Of a stretch of 64,000 bases of DNA, positions 8,648 through 18,937 are shown piece after piece. Below the pieces are notes generated by a model. It did not search any database and was not told the DNA's origin. It saw nothing but the letters and a program-made list of their open reading frames with translations. The stretch covers positions 62,001 to 126,000 of the forward strand of contig NZ_KB911821.1 of the NCBI RefSeq assembly GCF_000383675.1, read 5' to 3'. Source of the DNA: Terracoccus sp. 273MFTsu3.1 (GTDB lineage: Bacteria; Actinomycetota; Actinomycetes; Actinomycetales; Dermatophilaceae). Each line of letters starts with the position of its first letter. Within the stretch, counting starts at the first letter, position 1. Made by a program: the position numbers and the translations under genes.

Positions 8648-8768
8648 GTTCTCCCTATGGTCCCACTCGTCCAACGCCACGAGCCACTCGTTTGTGCCCG
8701 AACCGACGTGCATCGCCTAGCGGGCCGGGCTGCGCGCAGGGCTGGTGGGGGCCGATACGGTGACCGTG

Positions 8769-9380
8769 ATGAGCGAGCCGACCGACCACTACTTCACCGC
8801 CGAGCCGGCCACCCCGGAGGAGCGTCGCACCATCGAGGTCACCCTCGACGAGCACCGGTTCACCCTGACCACGGCCCGCGGCGTCTACTCCCCCGACCGC
8901 CTCGACCCGGGCACGGCCGTGCTGCTCCAGGGCGCTCCCGACCCGAGCCCGACCGGCGACCTGCTCGACATCGGCTGCGGATGGGGGCCGATCTCCCTGA
9001 CCCTCGCGCTCCGCTCCCCCGGCGCCCGGGTCTGGGGCGTCGACGTCAACCGCCGCTCGCTCGACCTGGCACGGACCAACGCGGTGGCGGTGGGGGTCGA
9101 CAACGCGACCTTCTGCGAGCCGGACGACGTCCCGGACGACGTGCGCTTCACGACGATCTGGTCCAACCCGCCCATCCACGTCGGCAAGCCCGCCCTCCAC
9201 GCCCTCCTCGAGCGGTGGCTCCCCCGCCTCACCGACGACGGCGTGGCCCACCTCGTCGTCCAGAAGCACCTCGGCTCCGACTCGCTCCAGCGGTGGATCA
9301 CCGAGCAGGACTGGGGCCTCAGGTGCACGCGCCTGTCGTCCGCCAAGGCGTTCCGCATCCTCGAGGTGCGTCGTGCCTGA
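8769..9380 (+). CDS. RsmC/RlmG-like class I methyltransferase
   Basis: A 203-residue SAM-dependent methyltransferase of the MTS family (16S G1207 or 23S G1835 N2-guanine methyltransferases), but with only the catalytic half. Seen: a RGVYSPDRLDPGTAVLL lead-in, the SAM-binding LLDIGCGWGPISLTLA at about residues 65-80, GVDVNRRSLDLA, and the catalytic NPP in IWSNPPIHVGK near residue 136. Single-domain members are common in actinobacteria and are usually called class I methyltransferase; the exact rRNA target is inferred. The start was taken at the ATG at 8769. The last bases overlap the next gene. Confidence 0.85.
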   Translation: MSEPTDHYFTAEPATPEERRTIEVTLDEHRFTLTTARGVYSPDRLDPGTAVLLQGAPDPSPTGDLLDIGCGWGPISLTLALRSPGARVWGVDVNRRSLDLARTNAVAVGVDNATFCEPDDVPDDVRFTTIWSNPPIHVGKPALHALLERWLPRLTDDGVAHLVVQKHLGSDSLQRWITEQDWGLRCTRLSSAKAFRILEVRRA

Positions 9381-10131
9381 CGTGGACCAGGCCGTCGACG
9401 ACGCGCGGGCCCTCGTGGCGAGCTGGTTCCCCGAGGCGCGGGCCGCCTGGCTCGGCGGAAGCGTCGTCCTCGGCTCCGCCACGCCGGGCTCGGACCTCGA
9501 CGTGACCGTGCTCCTGCCCGGACCTCCAGCGCTGTACCGCGACGCGCGGCGCTTCCGCGACTGGCCAGTGGAGCTCTTCGTGCACACCGAGACGTCGCTC
9601 GGCCACTACGTGCGGCGCGACGTCGCCGTCGGACGGCCCACCATGGTGCGGCTCCTCGGGCGCTCGGTCGTCCTCCTCGACAGCGACGGCTCCGGTGCCC
9701 AGTGGCAGCTCACGGCCCAGCAGCTCCTCGCCGCCGGACCTCCCCGGCTCACCGGCGACGACCTCGACACCATGAGGTATGCCGTCACCGACCTGCTCGA
9801 CGACGTGACCCACGCGCACGACGCCCACGAGCGACTCGTCTGCGCCGTGCTGCTCGCCGACGAGGCCGCCCACCTGCTCCTGCACGGGTCGGGTCACTGG
9901 TGGGGCCGCGGCAAGTGGGTGGCGCGCGAGCTGGCCGACCTCGACGAGCGCGAGGGCGGCACCTGGCGCGAGCGCCACGAGCGGGCGCTCGTCACGGCAG
10001 CTGCCGGCGACGTGTCCCTGCTGCTGGCGTTCGCCGACGACGTGCTCGCCCGCAACGGGGGACCGCTCTTCGAGGGCCACCGGCTCGCGGGCACCGATCC
10101 GGCAGCACCACCGGCTCCCCGCCCGAGGTGA
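9373..10131 (+). CDS. Nucleotidyltransferase-domain protein
   Basis: A 252-residue protein with a Pol-beta-type nucleotidyltransferase core at residues 28-48: GGS, then G-S-DLDV with the metal-binding aspartates 41 and 43. The C-terminal 130 residues are helical and include HDAHERLVCAVLLADEAAHLLLHG, resembling helical domains that follow aminoglycoside- and MNT-type transferases. The substrate is unknown. It starts at GTG 9373, eight bases inside the methyltransferase gene, so the two are one operon. Confidence 0.75.
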   Translation: MPDVDQAVDDARALVASWFPEARAAWLGGSVVLGSATPGSDLDVTVLLPGPPALYRDARRFRDWPVELFVHTETSLGHYVRRDVAVGRPTMVRLLGRSVVLLDSDGSGAQWQLTAQQLLAAGPPRLTGDDLDTMRYAVTDLLDDVTHAHDAHERLVCAVLLADEAAHLLLHGSGHWWGRGKWVARELADLDEREGGTWRERHERALVTAAAGDVSLLLAFADDVLARNGGPLFEGHRLAGTDPAAPPAPRPR

Positions 10132-10200
10132 TCCCGAGCCCGACGCGCGTGCCGGCATCAGGTCGAGCGAGTTGCCTCAGGCCTGCGAGGTCGCCGAGGC

Positions 10201-11097
10201 TCAGCGGCGCCGGTCGTGACGCAGGCGCGGCCAGACCTGTGACGGGCGCGGCAGACGTGGGAGCTCTGCCCCCGGCGGGACGGCGAGGACGTTGGGCGCC
10301 ATGGCGTCGTCGCGCCGTGCCGCGGTGGACGCCCGGTCCACGTAGCCGTCGGGCGTGATCCGGTAGAGGCGGTAGCCGTGGGTGTCGGTGAGATGGGCGC
10401 CGCACTCGGGATCGTTCTCCTCGAAGACGACGAAGGGCTGGTCGCGCGCGATGAGGTCTGCTGCGCCGCGGACGACCGCGACCTCCGCGCCCTCGACGTC
10501 GATCTTCACGACCGACACCGACGGGGCCTCCCGACCCGCCAGCACGTCGTCCAACCGTCGGACCCCCATCGAGAAGTCGGGGGTCTCCCCAGAGCGGGCG
10601 AGGCGCGTCATGCCGGAGTTCGCCGCCACGGGCCGCACCATGGCGACCTCTGACTCGACGTCGGCCAGCCCGTGGTCGAGGACGACGACGTTGGCCAGGT
10701 CGTTGAGCCGCACGTGTCGCTCGAGCCGCTCGCGGTTGGTGGCGTCGGGCTCGAAGGCCAGCACGCGCCCGGCGGGGCCCACGGCGAGCGACGCGAGGGC
10801 GGCGTACGACCCGACGTGGGCACCGACGTCGACGCACGTCGTGCCCGGTCGCGCGAGCGTGGCGAGCGTCAGTGCGGTGGGCCACTCGTAGACGTCGTAG
10901 AGGTAGAGCGCCCGACCGATGGAGTCGTCCAGCGGCATCCGCGCCGTCAGGGCTCCCCCGGCGTAGGTGAACGTGCGCTCGCGCGAGAGGAGGGACGGAC
11001 GGAGGCGCTGCGTCAGCTCGAGACGCACCCTCCGGCCGACGAGGCGCACCGGCGCCGCGCGCAGGTCGTCGCGCGAGAGGTACGAGGCGAGCGCCAC
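10201..11097 (-). CDS. FkbM-family methyltransferase
   Basis: A 298-residue SAM-dependent O-methyltransferase of the FkbM family. Seen: the SAM motif CVDVGAHVGSYAALASLA near residues 87-104, FEPDATNRERLERHVRLN, and SVVKIDVEGAEVAVVRGA near 197-214. These are the family hallmarks. FkbM proteins methylate sugars, lipids or secondary metabolites; the target here is unknown. It starts at a GTG at 11097, 71 bases downstream of dapF on the same strand, and may be read as the tail of the miaB-to-dapF group. No other glycan genes are nearby. Confidence 0.85.
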   Translation of the reverse strand: MALASYLSRDDLRAAPVRLVGRRVRLELTQRLRPSLLSRERTFTYAGGALTARMPLDDSIGRALYLYDVYEWPTALTLATLARPGTTCVDVGAHVGSYAALASLAVGPAGRVLAFEPDATNRERLERHVRLNDLANVVVLDHGLADVESEVAMVRPVAANSGMTRLARSGETPDFSMGVRRLDDVLAGREAPSVSVVKIDVEGAEVAVVRGAADLIARDQPFVVFEENDPECGAHLTDTHGYRLYRITPDGYVDRASTAARRDDAMAPNVLAVPPGAELPRLPRPSQVWPRLRHDRRR

Positions 11098-11168
11098 GGC
11101 GGCTCCAGACGTCGGTTCCAGGACATCCGCACCCTAGTTCGCACCGAGTGTCATCCGTCGCGAAACGG

Positions 11169-12020
11169 TCAGAGCGGGAACTCCCCGTCGGCGACGAGGA
11201 CCGCGGGTCCTGCGAGCTCGACCCGCTGGCCCGCCAGGGGTGTGACCGTGAGGCGCCCACCCGGCACGTCGACCGTCCACGGGCTGAGGTCCTCCACGCC
11301 GGACCAGAAGCGCGTCGCGAGGGCGGCCGCGGCAGCCCCCGTGCCGCACGACCGGGTCTCACCGACCCCACGCTCGTGGACGCGCATGGCGATGTGACCG
11401 GGTCCGACGGCCCGGACGAACTCGACGTTGGACCCGTCGGCCGGCTCCGGGTGGAGCTCGGGAGCCTCACCGAGGTCGAGGTTCTCGAGGGCGATGCCCT
11501 CGGGCAGCATGACGACCGCGTGCGGGTTGCCCAGGTCGAGGGTCAGGGCCGGCACGGGCTTGCCGTGGCGCGGCTTCACCATGACGTCGAAGCCGTCGCG
11601 GCGGGCACCCTCCTCGTCGCCGAGGCGCCACGGACCGAGGTCGACGGCATACCCCTGCTCGACGACGCGCACCGTCTTGACGCCGGCACGCGTGGCGATG
11701 CTGAACGTCGAGCCGAAGGCGAGCCCCTCCCGCCGCAGGTACTCGGCGAAGACCCGCGTGCCGTTGCCGCACATCTCGGCGAGCGACCCGTCGGCGTTGC
11801 GGTAGTCCATGAACCACTCGGCCTCGCGCGACTGGGCGCGGACGGTCTCGTCGGTCGACAGCGCCGTCCGCACGACCCTGATGACCCCGTCGGCCCCGAG
11901 TCCGGCGTGCCGGTCGGCGATGCGCTGCACCTGGGCGGGGGTGAGCTCGAGCGAGCCCTCGAGGTCGGGGACGAGGACGAAGTCGTTCTCGGTGCCGTGG
12001 CCCTTGGTGAAGCGCGTCAT
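11169..12020 (-). CDS. dapF: Diaminopimelate epimerase
   Basis: Converts LL- to meso-diaminopimelate for lysine and peptidoglycan synthesis. The 283-residue protein has both catalytic cysteine motifs: MCGNGTRVFAEY in the first half and GETRSCGTGAAAA in the second. KGHGTENDFV near the start is the usual N-terminal block. The ATG at 12020 (MTRFTKGHG) was chosen; another in-frame ATG at 12029 would overlap the miaA stop. The gene directly follows miaA, consistent with an operon. dapA and dapB are elsewhere in this window. Confidence 0.93.
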   Translation of the reverse strand: MTRFTKGHGTENDFVLVPDLEGSLELTPAQVQRIADRHAGLGADGVIRVVRTALSTDETVRAQSREAEWFMDYRNADGSLAEMCGNGTRVFAEYLRREGLAFGSTFSIATRAGVKTVRVVEQGYAVDLGPWRLGDEEGARRDGFDVMVKPRHGKPVPALTLDLGNPHAVVMLPEGIALENLDLGEAPELHPEPADGSNVEFVRAVGPGHIAMRVHERGVGETRSCGTGAAAAALATRFWSGVEDLSPWTVDVPGGRLTVTPLAGQRVELAGPAVLVADGEFPL

Positions 12021-12021
12021 G

Positions 12022-13008
12022 TCAGTCATTCTCCGGTATGCCGTCGCGCACCAGCGCATCCGCCTCGCGAACCGCCGTGAGCGCCCGGTCGAGCAGGTCC
12101 GGGCTCGTGGCGTCGAGCCACTCGATCCGCGGATCGGGCCGGAACCACGACTCCTGCCGACGGGCGTAGCGGCGCGTCGCCTGGGCGGTCTCGGTGCGCG
12201 CCGTGGCCTCGTCGAGGGTGCCGTCGACGACAGCGATGGCCTGGCTGTAGCCGATGGCCCGACTCGCGGTGACGCCCTCGCGCAGACCCTGCGCGAGCAG
12301 GGTCTCGGTCTCGCCACGCAGCCCCTCCTCCCACATGCGCTCGACACGCCGCTCGATGCGTTGCACGAGCAGGTCGCGGTCGACGCGGAGGCCCAGGACC
12401 ACTGCCGGAGAGACGAACTCGCGCGTCGGCATCGACGCACTGAAGGGACGGCCGGTGAGCTCGATGACCTCGAGGGCCCGGATCACGCGTCGGCGGTTGC
12501 CGGGCAGGATCGCGGCGGCGGCCCGTGGGTCGAGAGCGAGCAGCCGGGCATGCATCGCGTCCCCGCCGACGGCCTCGGCCTCGGCCTCGAGGCGCCCGCG
12601 CACCACGGCGTCGGTGGGCGGGATCTCGAGCCGGTCGAGGGCGGCCCGGACGTAGAGTCCCGAACCGCCGACGAGGAGTGGCCGGTGGCCCCGACCGCGG
12701 ATCGCGGCGATGTCGGCGCGCGCCGCCGCTTGGTAGCCGGCGACGCTGGCCTCCTCGGTCACGTCGAGGACGTCGAGCTGGTGGTGCGCGATGCCGCGCC
12801 GCTCGGCGGCCGGGAGCTTGGCCGTGCCGATGTCCATGCCACGGTAGAACTGCATGGCGTCGGCGTTGACGACCTCACCGCCGAGCCGCGCGGCGAGGTC
12901 GAGGGCCAGGTCGGACTTGCCCGTCGCCGTCGGCCCGACGACCGCCACCACAGGGGCGGCGACCGTCGACGCGGGGGCGGTGACCGTCGGCGCGCTCTCA
13001 GGAGTCAC
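12022..13008 (-). CDS. miaA: tRNA dimethylallyltransferase
   Basis: Adds a dimethylallyl group to A37 of tRNAs reading UNN codons, the step before MiaB. The 328-residue protein has the P-loop GPTATGKS at residues 25-32, the [17 protein letters not shown] substrate block, [14 protein letters not shown] and a C-terminal [14 protein letters not shown] tRNA-binding region. It starts at a GTG at 13008 with a short Thr/Ala/Pro-rich leader before the P-loop. It lies between def and dapF, all co-directional. Confidence 0.95.
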   Translation of the reverse strand: MTPESAPTVTAPASTVAAPVVAVVGPTATGKSDLALDLAARLGGEVVNADAMQFYRGMDIGTAKLPAAERRGIAHHQLDVLDVTEEASVAGYQAAARADIAAIRGRGHRPLLVGGSGLYVRAALDRLEIPPTDAVVRGRLEAEAEAVGGDAMHARLLALDPRAAAAILPGNRRRVIRALEVIELTGRPFSASMPTREFVSPAVVLGLRVDRDLLVQRIERRVERMWEEGLRGETETLLAQGLREGVTASRAIGYSQAIAVVDGTLDEATARTETAQATRRYARRQESWFRPDPRIEWLDATSPDLLDRALTAVREADALVRDGIPEND

Positions 13009-13053
13009 GAGGGTCCGGACGCGAGCAGGTCGTTGCTGTCACGAGGCCGGCAC

Positions 13054-13668
13054 TCAGCCGATGAGGTCGTCGGCGTACTCGTCGGCCTCGTCCTCGTCGT
13101 GACCGAAGGGGTCCTTGTCGACGCCCGGGTGCCACGAGCTGCCGGGCTTGCCCCAGCCGTTGCGCTTGACGGCCTTGCGGGCCTTCTTGGACTGGCGGTC
13201 GTCGAGACGGTCGACGTAGAGGGTGCCGTTGAGGTGGTCGTACTCGTGCTGCATGCACCGCGCGAACCATCCGGTCGCGTCGAACTCGACACGGTTGCCG
13301 TCGACGTCGAAGCCGATGACGTGGGCGCGGTCGGCCCGCTTGAGGGGGAAGGCCTCACCGGGCACCGAGAGGCAGCCCTCGGTCTCCTCGTCGGGGTTCG
13401 GGCGCTCCTGCGGGATCTTCGAGGTGGTGACGGTGGGGTTGATGACGTGCCCCTGCTCGGGCACGCCGTCCTCGTTGGCCATCTTCCAGATGAAGACCCG
13501 CAGCCCGACCCCGATCTGGGGTGCCGCGAGGCCGACGCCGTTGGCCGCGACGTTCGTCTCGTACATGTCCTCGACGAGCGTGCGGAGCTCGTCGTCGAAG
13601 TCCGTGACGAGGGCCGCGGCCCGGTGCAGGACGGGCTCACCCGTGATGACGATGGGACGCACACTCAT
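13054..13668 (-). CDS. def: Peptide deformylase
   Basis: Removes the N-formyl group from nascent proteins. All three metal-site motifs are present: GVGLAAPQIG, EGCLSVPG (Cys ligand) and QHEYDHLNG (both His ligands and the catalytic Glu). The enzyme core ends near residue 165. A further tail of about 40 residues, basic then very acidic (KKARKAVKRNGWG, later GHDEDEADEYADD), goes beyond the usual length, bringing the protein to 204. The ATG at 13668 was chosen because MSVRPIVITGEP matches the family start. It sits between miaB and miaA, a pair often adjacent in actinobacteria. Confidence 0.95.
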   Translation of the reverse strand: MSVRPIVITGEPVLHRAAALVTDFDDELRTLVEDMYETNVAANGVGLAAPQIGVGLRVFIWKMANEDGVPEQGHVINPTVTTSKIPQERPNPDEETEGCLSVPGEAFPLKRADRAHVIGFDVDGNRVEFDATGWFARCMQHEYDHLNGTLYVDRLDDRQSKKARKAVKRNGWGKPGSSWHPGVDKDPFGHDEDEADEYADDLIG

Positions 13669-13710
13669 GCGCCAAGTCAAGCACGTGGGGACGTGCTGAC
13701 CCGAATCGGC

Positions 13711-15279
13711 TCAGACGACAGAGCAGCCCGGCGCCGCCGCGGTGACGGCCGGTCGACCGATCGACGGCATGCCGAGGCTGACGGCCGGCTTGCCCGTCCC
13801 CTGCGGCGCGTCCTGGAGCGCCGCCCAGGCGTCGCCGCCGGGAGTGCGCCGGACGGCATACGTCCCGCCGTCGAGGCCCGAGTCGGCCACGAGGTGGTGC
13901 GGCGCGCCATAGGTGACCTTCACGGTGACCATGTCGCCGGGGCGAGGCACCTCGGCGCCCTCGGGTACGGCGAAGTGGACGAGCCGGTTGTCGCGGGCCC
14001 GCCCTGACAGCCGCTTGGTCTCGACGTCCTTGCGACCCTCGGACGGCGCGACGAGCACCTCGACCTCACGGCCCTCGACGGCCCGGTTGCCGGCCCAGCT
14101 GACCTCCTCCTGCACGGCGATGAGCCGCTCGAAGCGCTCCTGCACGACGGCCTTGGGGATCTGGTCCTCCATCGTCGCAGCGGGAGTGCCGGGCCGGATG
14201 GAGTACTGGAAGGTGAAGGCGCTGGAGAAGCGGGACTCGCGCACGACGTCGAGCGTGCCCTGGAAGTCCTCCTCGGTCTCACCGGGGAAGCCGACGATGA
14301 TGTCGGTCGTGATCGCCGCGTCCGGGATGTGCCGGCGGACGTTCTCGATGATCCCGAGGAACTTCGCGCTCCGGTAGGAGCGGCGCATGTCCTTGAGCAC
14401 CTTGTCCGAGCCGGACTGCAGCGGCATGTGCAGGCTCGGCATGACGTTGGGCGTCTCGGCCATCGCGAGGATGACGTCCTCGGTGAAGGCGGCCGGGTGC
14501 GGGCTCGTGAAGCGGACGCGCTCGAGGCCCTCGATCTCGCCGCAGGCACGCAGCAGCTTGCCGAAGGCGAGGCGGTCGCCGAACTCCACGCCGTAGGTGT
14601 TGACGTTCTGACCGAGCAGGGTCACCTCGACGACGCCCTGGGCCACGAGCGCCTCGATCTCGGCGAGGATCTCACCCGGGCGACGGTCCTGCTCCTTGCC
14701 GCGCAGGCTCGGCACGATGCAGAAGGTGCACGTGTTGTTGCAGCCGACCGAGATGGAGACCCAGGCGCTGTAGGCCGAGTCACGACGGGTCGGCAGGGTC
14801 GAGGGGAAGACCTCGAGGCTCTCGAGGATCTCGACCTCGGCCCGCTTGTTGTGCGCCGCCCGGTCGAGCAGGGCGGGCAACGAGCCGATGTTGTGGGTGC
14901 CGAAGACGACGTCGACCCACGGCGCGCGCTCGACGATGGTGCCGCGGTCCTTCTGGGCCATGCAGCCGCCGACGGCGATCTGCATGTCGGGGTTCTTCTG
15001 CTTGGCCGGGCGCAGCTGTCCGAGATTGCCGTACAGCTTGTTGTCGGCGTTCTCGCGCACGGCGCACGTGTTGAAGACGACGACGTCGGCGACCTCCGGC
15101 CGCTCCCCCGTCGGCAGGCTCGCGAGGTCGACGTAGCCCGCCGTCTCGAGCAGCCCGGCGAGACGCTCGCTGTCGTGGACGTTCATCTGGCACCCGTGGG
15201 TGCGGACGTCGTAGGTGCGGGGCGAGCCGGCGGGCGCGGTGGCGGCCTCGGGCGTGGGCGCGAAGTTCTGCATTGTCAT
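13711..15279 (-). CDS. miaB: tRNA-2-methylthio-N6-dimethylallyladenosine synthase
   Basis: A radical SAM methylthiotransferase that adds a thiomethyl group to the i6A37 made by MiaA. The 522-residue protein carries the N-terminal FeS cysteines (THGCQMN near 30, NTCAV near 70, GGCMAQ near 104), the radical SAM motif CNNTCTFC near residue 180 and a C-terminal TRAM domain (about 390-460). The last 60 residues are a poorly conserved tail. The ATG at 15279 begins the ORF; a second ATG six bases in is equally possible. Confidence 0.95.
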   Translation of the reverse strand: MTMQNFAPTPEAATAPAGSPRTYDVRTHGCQMNVHDSERLAGLLETAGYVDLASLPTGERPEVADVVVFNTCAVRENADNKLYGNLGQLRPAKQKNPDMQIAVGGCMAQKDRGTIVERAPWVDVVFGTHNIGSLPALLDRAAHNKRAEVEILESLEVFPSTLPTRRDSAYSAWVSISVGCNNTCTFCIVPSLRGKEQDRRPGEILAEIEALVAQGVVEVTLLGQNVNTYGVEFGDRLAFGKLLRACGEIEGLERVRFTSPHPAAFTEDVILAMAETPNVMPSLHMPLQSGSDKVLKDMRRSYRSAKFLGIIENVRRHIPDAAITTDIIVGFPGETEEDFQGTLDVVRESRFSSAFTFQYSIRPGTPAATMEDQIPKAVVQERFERLIAVQEEVSWAGNRAVEGREVEVLVAPSEGRKDVETKRLSGRARDNRLVHFAVPEGAEVPRPGDMVTVKVTYGAPHHLVADSGLDGGTYAVRRTPGGDAWAALQDAPQGTGKPAVSLGMPSIGRPAVTAAAPGCSVV

Positions 15280-15407
15280 GGCACCGACAAGGGTACGTCG
15301 TGCAGCCGGCTCCCACCGCCGGGCACGACCGACGCTCCGCTACGGCCTCGGTCCCAGCGAGCGAGACGAAGGAATAGGGGCGGTGACCGCCCTGTTGAGA
15401 CCATTGC

Positions 15408-15453
15408 TTGACAGTTCAACAACTTGGGTGCATCCTAGTTGTTGAAGATTCAA
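15408..15453 (+). promoter_or_regulatory. yceI promoter overlapped by an inverted-repeat operator
   Basis: A TTGACA -35 element is at 15408-15413. The -10 region is weaker (CATCCT or TCCTAG at 15431-15438). Covering them is a perfect 10-base inverted repeat, TTCAACAACT (15415-15424) and AGTTGTTGAA (15437-15446), with a 12-base spacer. A second TTGAA-N2-TTCAA palindrome follows at 15442-15453. Repeated TTGAA/TTCAA half-sites are typical of MarR-family operators. No such regulator gene is adjacent, so it would act from elsewhere. Confidence 0.65.
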
Positions 15454-15476
15454 TAACCTACCTCGAAGGACACATC

Positions 15477-16082
15477 ATGGGCCTGTTCAACCGCACCAAG
15501 GACGAGACCGTCACCGAGACCCCGTCGGTCGCCGTCGAGAACATCTCCGGCGACTACACCCTCGACCCGAGCCACACCCGCATCGGCTTCTCCGCCCGCC
15601 ACGCGATGGTCACGAAGGTCCGCGGCCACTTCGACGAGTTCGAGGGCTCGGCCCACGTCGACACCGTGACGCCGGCGAACTCCTCGGTCACCGTCACGAT
15701 CCAGGCCGCCAGCGTCACCACCGGCAACGAGCAGCGCGACGGTCACCTCAAGACCCCGGACTTCTTCGACATCGCCAACTACCCGCAGATCACGTTCGTC
15801 TCGACGAACGTCGAGCGCGACGGCGCCGAGTGGGACATCACCGGCGACCTGACCATCAACGGTGTCACCAAGTCCGTGACGATCCCCTTCGAGGAGACCG
15901 GCTCGGCCAAGGACCCGTTCGGCAACACGCGCGTCGGCTTCGAGGGTGACGTCACCATCGACCGCACCGAGTGGAACCTCTCCTTCAACGCGGCCCTCGA
16001 GACCGGTGGCGTCCTCGTGAGCGAGAAGGTCAAGCTCGAGTTCGACGTCTCCGCGATCGCCAACGTGCCCGCCGAGGTCTGA
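15477..16082 (+). CDS. YceI-family lipid-binding protein
   Basis: A 201-residue YceI protein; the family folds as a lipocalin-like barrel that binds polyisoprenoids. Seen: GDYTLDPSHTRIGFSARHAMVTKVRGHFDEFEG, the signature start, and TINGVTKSVTIPFE with GFEGDVTIDRTEWNL near the end. There is no signal peptide. An MGLFNRTKDE leader of about 20 residues precedes the fold, so the protein is probably cytosolic, unlike the exported E. coli YceI. The AAGGA ribosome site is 6 bases before the ATG at 15477. The promoter carries a prominent operator. A strong hairpin closes the unit. Confidence 0.9.
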   Translation: MGLFNRTKDETVTETPSVAVENISGDYTLDPSHTRIGFSARHAMVTKVRGHFDEFEGSAHVDTVTPANSSVTVTIQAASVTTGNEQRDGHLKTPDFFDIANYPQITFVSTNVERDGAEWDITGDLTINGVTKSVTIPFEETGSAKDPFGNTRVGFEGDVTIDRTEWNLSFNAALETGGVLVSEKVKLEFDVSAIANVPAEV

Positions 16083-16109
16083 GCCGCACCGCACCACAGC
16101 ACGCCCCAA

Positions 16110-16139
16110 GGGGGTGAGGACCACACGGTCCTCACCCCC
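16110..16139. terminator. Terminator between yceI and recX
   Basis: Perfect 13-base stem, GGGGGTGAGGACC (16110-16122) with 16127-16139, and a 4-base ACAC loop. It lies between convergent genes and probably serves yceI, 28 bases past its stop, and perhaps recX from the other side. Confidence 0.8.
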
Positions 16140-16181
16140 TCGTGGTGTCCTCGGGGCAGGCCGAGCGCACCGCGCCGCCCC

Positions 16182-17117
16182 TCAGTCGCGACGATGCTCG
16201 GGCAGCCCGTCCACCGCGTCACGGATGATCGGCCACGCGACCTCCCCCGAGTAGCCCTTGCGAGCGAGCAGCCCGGCCAGACGTCGGGTCTGGACCTCGG
16301 GAGCCAGCCCGCGCATCGAGCGCAGCTTCTTGGCCACGAGCTGCTCGGCCCGAAGCCTCTCGTCCCCGGCACCCACCTGACCGAGCGCCTCGTCGGCGAT
16401 CTCCTGGTCGATGCCCTGCTTGCGCAGCTCGTGCGCGAGCGCGCGCTTGGCCAGGCCCTTGTCCGACTGCTTCGAGCGGACGAGCATCTGGGCGTACGCC
16501 TCGTCGTCGATGAGACCGACCTCGGTCATCCGGTCGAGGACCTTCGCGGCCACGTCGTCCTCGCAGCCGCGCTGACGCAGCTTCTTCTCGAGCTGGGCAC
16601 GGCTGCGCGGCGCCATGCTCAGCTGCCGCAGGACGATCGCGCGAGCCACCGACTCGGCATCGGCCTCGGGCACCACCGTCTCGACGTCCTCCGGCGGGGG
16701 CGCCCAGTCAGGTCGCTCCCCCACGTCATCGGAACCCCAGCCCGAGCGCGGTGTGGCAGACCGGCGCCGCTGACGGCCGGAGCCACTGGCGCCGCCCGAC
16801 CGGCCCGAACGTCCGCCGCCGCGAGACCCTCCCGACGAGCCCGATCCGCCCGACGATCCCGACCCGCCGGGTCGGGTCGCGCGCGTGCTCGCGGGACGAC
16901 CCCTCTCGTGGCCGGTCGGCTCGGCGGGGGCCGACACCGACCACGGCAGTCCGGGTCGGCTCGCACCGTCCTCGGACACCGACTCCCCCGACTCTGCGCC
17001 CGATCCTTCACCGGACGCGCCGCCGGCCCGCACCCCGGCCACACCCTCGGCCTCAGCCAGGGCGGCCGCGGCGCGAGCCAGACGGTCCCGTGCGGTCTCC
17101 TCCTCGGAGCGACCCAT
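16182..17117 (-). CDS. recX: RecX, RecA regulatory protein with a long disordered N-terminus
   Basis: Binds RecA filaments and limits their activity. The conserved helical repeats occupy residues about 160-305 (ARAIVLRQLSMAPRSRAQLEKKL, then GLIDDEAYAQMLVRSKQSDKGL). The first 150 or so residues are low-complexity Gly/Ser/Arg (runs such as GGSGSSGGSGSSGG), so the protein is 311 residues, about twice the usual RecX length. The start at 17117 is two bases after the recA stop, with no in-frame start closer to the domain that is clearly better. A shorter form starting inside the tail cannot be excluded. Confidence 0.92.
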   Translation of the reverse strand: MGRSEEETARDRLARAAAALAEAEGVAGVRAGGASGEGSGAESGESVSEDGASRPGLPWSVSAPAEPTGHERGRPASTRATRPGGSGSSGGSGSSGGSRGGGRSGRSGGASGSGRQRRRSATPRSGWGSDDVGERPDWAPPPEDVETVVPEADAESVARAIVLRQLSMAPRSRAQLEKKLRQRGCEDDVAAKVLDRMTEVGLIDDEAYAQMLVRSKQSDKGLAKRALAHELRKQGIDQEIADEALGQVGAGDERLRAEQLVAKKLRSMRGLAPEVQTRRLAGLLARKGYSGEVAWPIIRDAVDGLPEHRRD

Positions 17118-17119
17118 CG

Positions 17120-18169
<1,050 letters not shown>

Positions 18170-18346
18170 GTCGGTCACCTATCTGCCGTCTGCGTTGCGG
18201 TCGTCTACCTTCGACCCGGGCCACGGCCTCGTGCTGCGAGGTCCGCTGTCGGGTCAGACGCTAGGTGCCGGCGCCGACATCGGGAGGATCCACGAGACGG
18301 CCTGTGGACGATGCGGGTGGTGGCGCAGGACCTGTGGAGAACACTA

Positions 18347-18362
18347 CCGAACAGGTGTTCGA
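18347..18362 (-). promoter_or_regulatory. SOS (LexA) box upstream of recA
   Basis: The sequence CCGAACAGGTGTTCGA matches the actinobacterial/Bacillus-type LexA site CGAAC-N4-GTTCG exactly. It lies in the gap between the macro-domain gene stop (18389) and recA, both on the minus strand, so recA-recX is the evident target. Confidence 0.85.
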
Positions 18363-18388
18363 AGTCTGCACGACACGCCGATCCAGCG

Positions 18389-18937
18389 TCAGCGTGTCTC
18401 TCTCAGCTGCGTCAGCGCCCGGTCGAAGGCGGCGTACGCCGGGTCGGAGTAGAGCCAGAACCGCGCCTCGCGCACGCCGACGTGCACCGACAGCGCGGCC
18501 GCCAGCGCCTCGAGCGACACCGCCGCCGCCGCGTCGAGCGGGTAGCCGTAGACCCCGCACGAGACGGCAGGGAAGGCGAGCACCGCGCAGCCGGCGGCGT
18601 CGCCGACCTCGACCGACCGCACGTAGCAGCTCGCCAGCAGCTCCGGCTCACCGTCCCCTCCCCCGCGCCAGACCGGGCCGACCGTGTGGATGACGTGCCG
18701 CACGGGCAGCCGACCGGCGCCGGTGATCTTCGCGTCGCCGGTGTCGCAGCCGCCGAGCAGCCGGCACTCGGCGAGCAGGGTCGGCCCCGCCGCCCGGTGG
18801 ATCGCCCCGTCGACACCGCCGCCGCCCAGCAGGGACCGGTTCGCGGCGTTGACGATGGCGTCGGCCGAGTCGTCGCTCGTGATGTCGCCGTGCCGCAGGG
18901 TGATCCGCGACAGGCCGGGCTCGAGCGACGCCCGCAT
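18389..18937 (-). CDS. Macro-domain ADP-ribose/O-acetyl-ADP-ribose hydrolase
   Basis: A 182-residue single macro domain of the YmdB/MacroD type. Seen: [21 protein letters not shown], then the [15 protein letters not shown] loop that contacts the distal ribose and pyrophosphate, and the [13 protein letters not shown] block. Relatives hydrolyse O-acetyl-ADP-ribose or remove mono-ADP-ribose from proteins or nucleic acids. Its ATG overlaps the stop of the DUF3046 gene (ATGA). It sits immediately upstream of recA, where DUF3046 is usually next to recA, so it looks inserted into a repair locus. Confidence 0.9.
   Translation of the reverse strand: MRASLEPGLSRITLRHGDITSDDSADAIVNAANRSLLGGGGVDGAIHRAAGPTLLAECRLLGGCDTGDAKITGAGRLPVRHVIHTVGPVWRGGGDGEPELLASCYVRSVEVGDAAGCAVLAFPAVSCGVYGYPLDAAAAVSLEALAAALSVHVGVREARFWLYSDPAYAAFDRALTQLRETR

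Noticed and set aside
7052-9505. 817-codon open frame antisense to hflX running into the methyltransferase gene
   Set aside because: A shadow of hflX and then an out-of-frame shadow of the downstream genes; no conserved motif.
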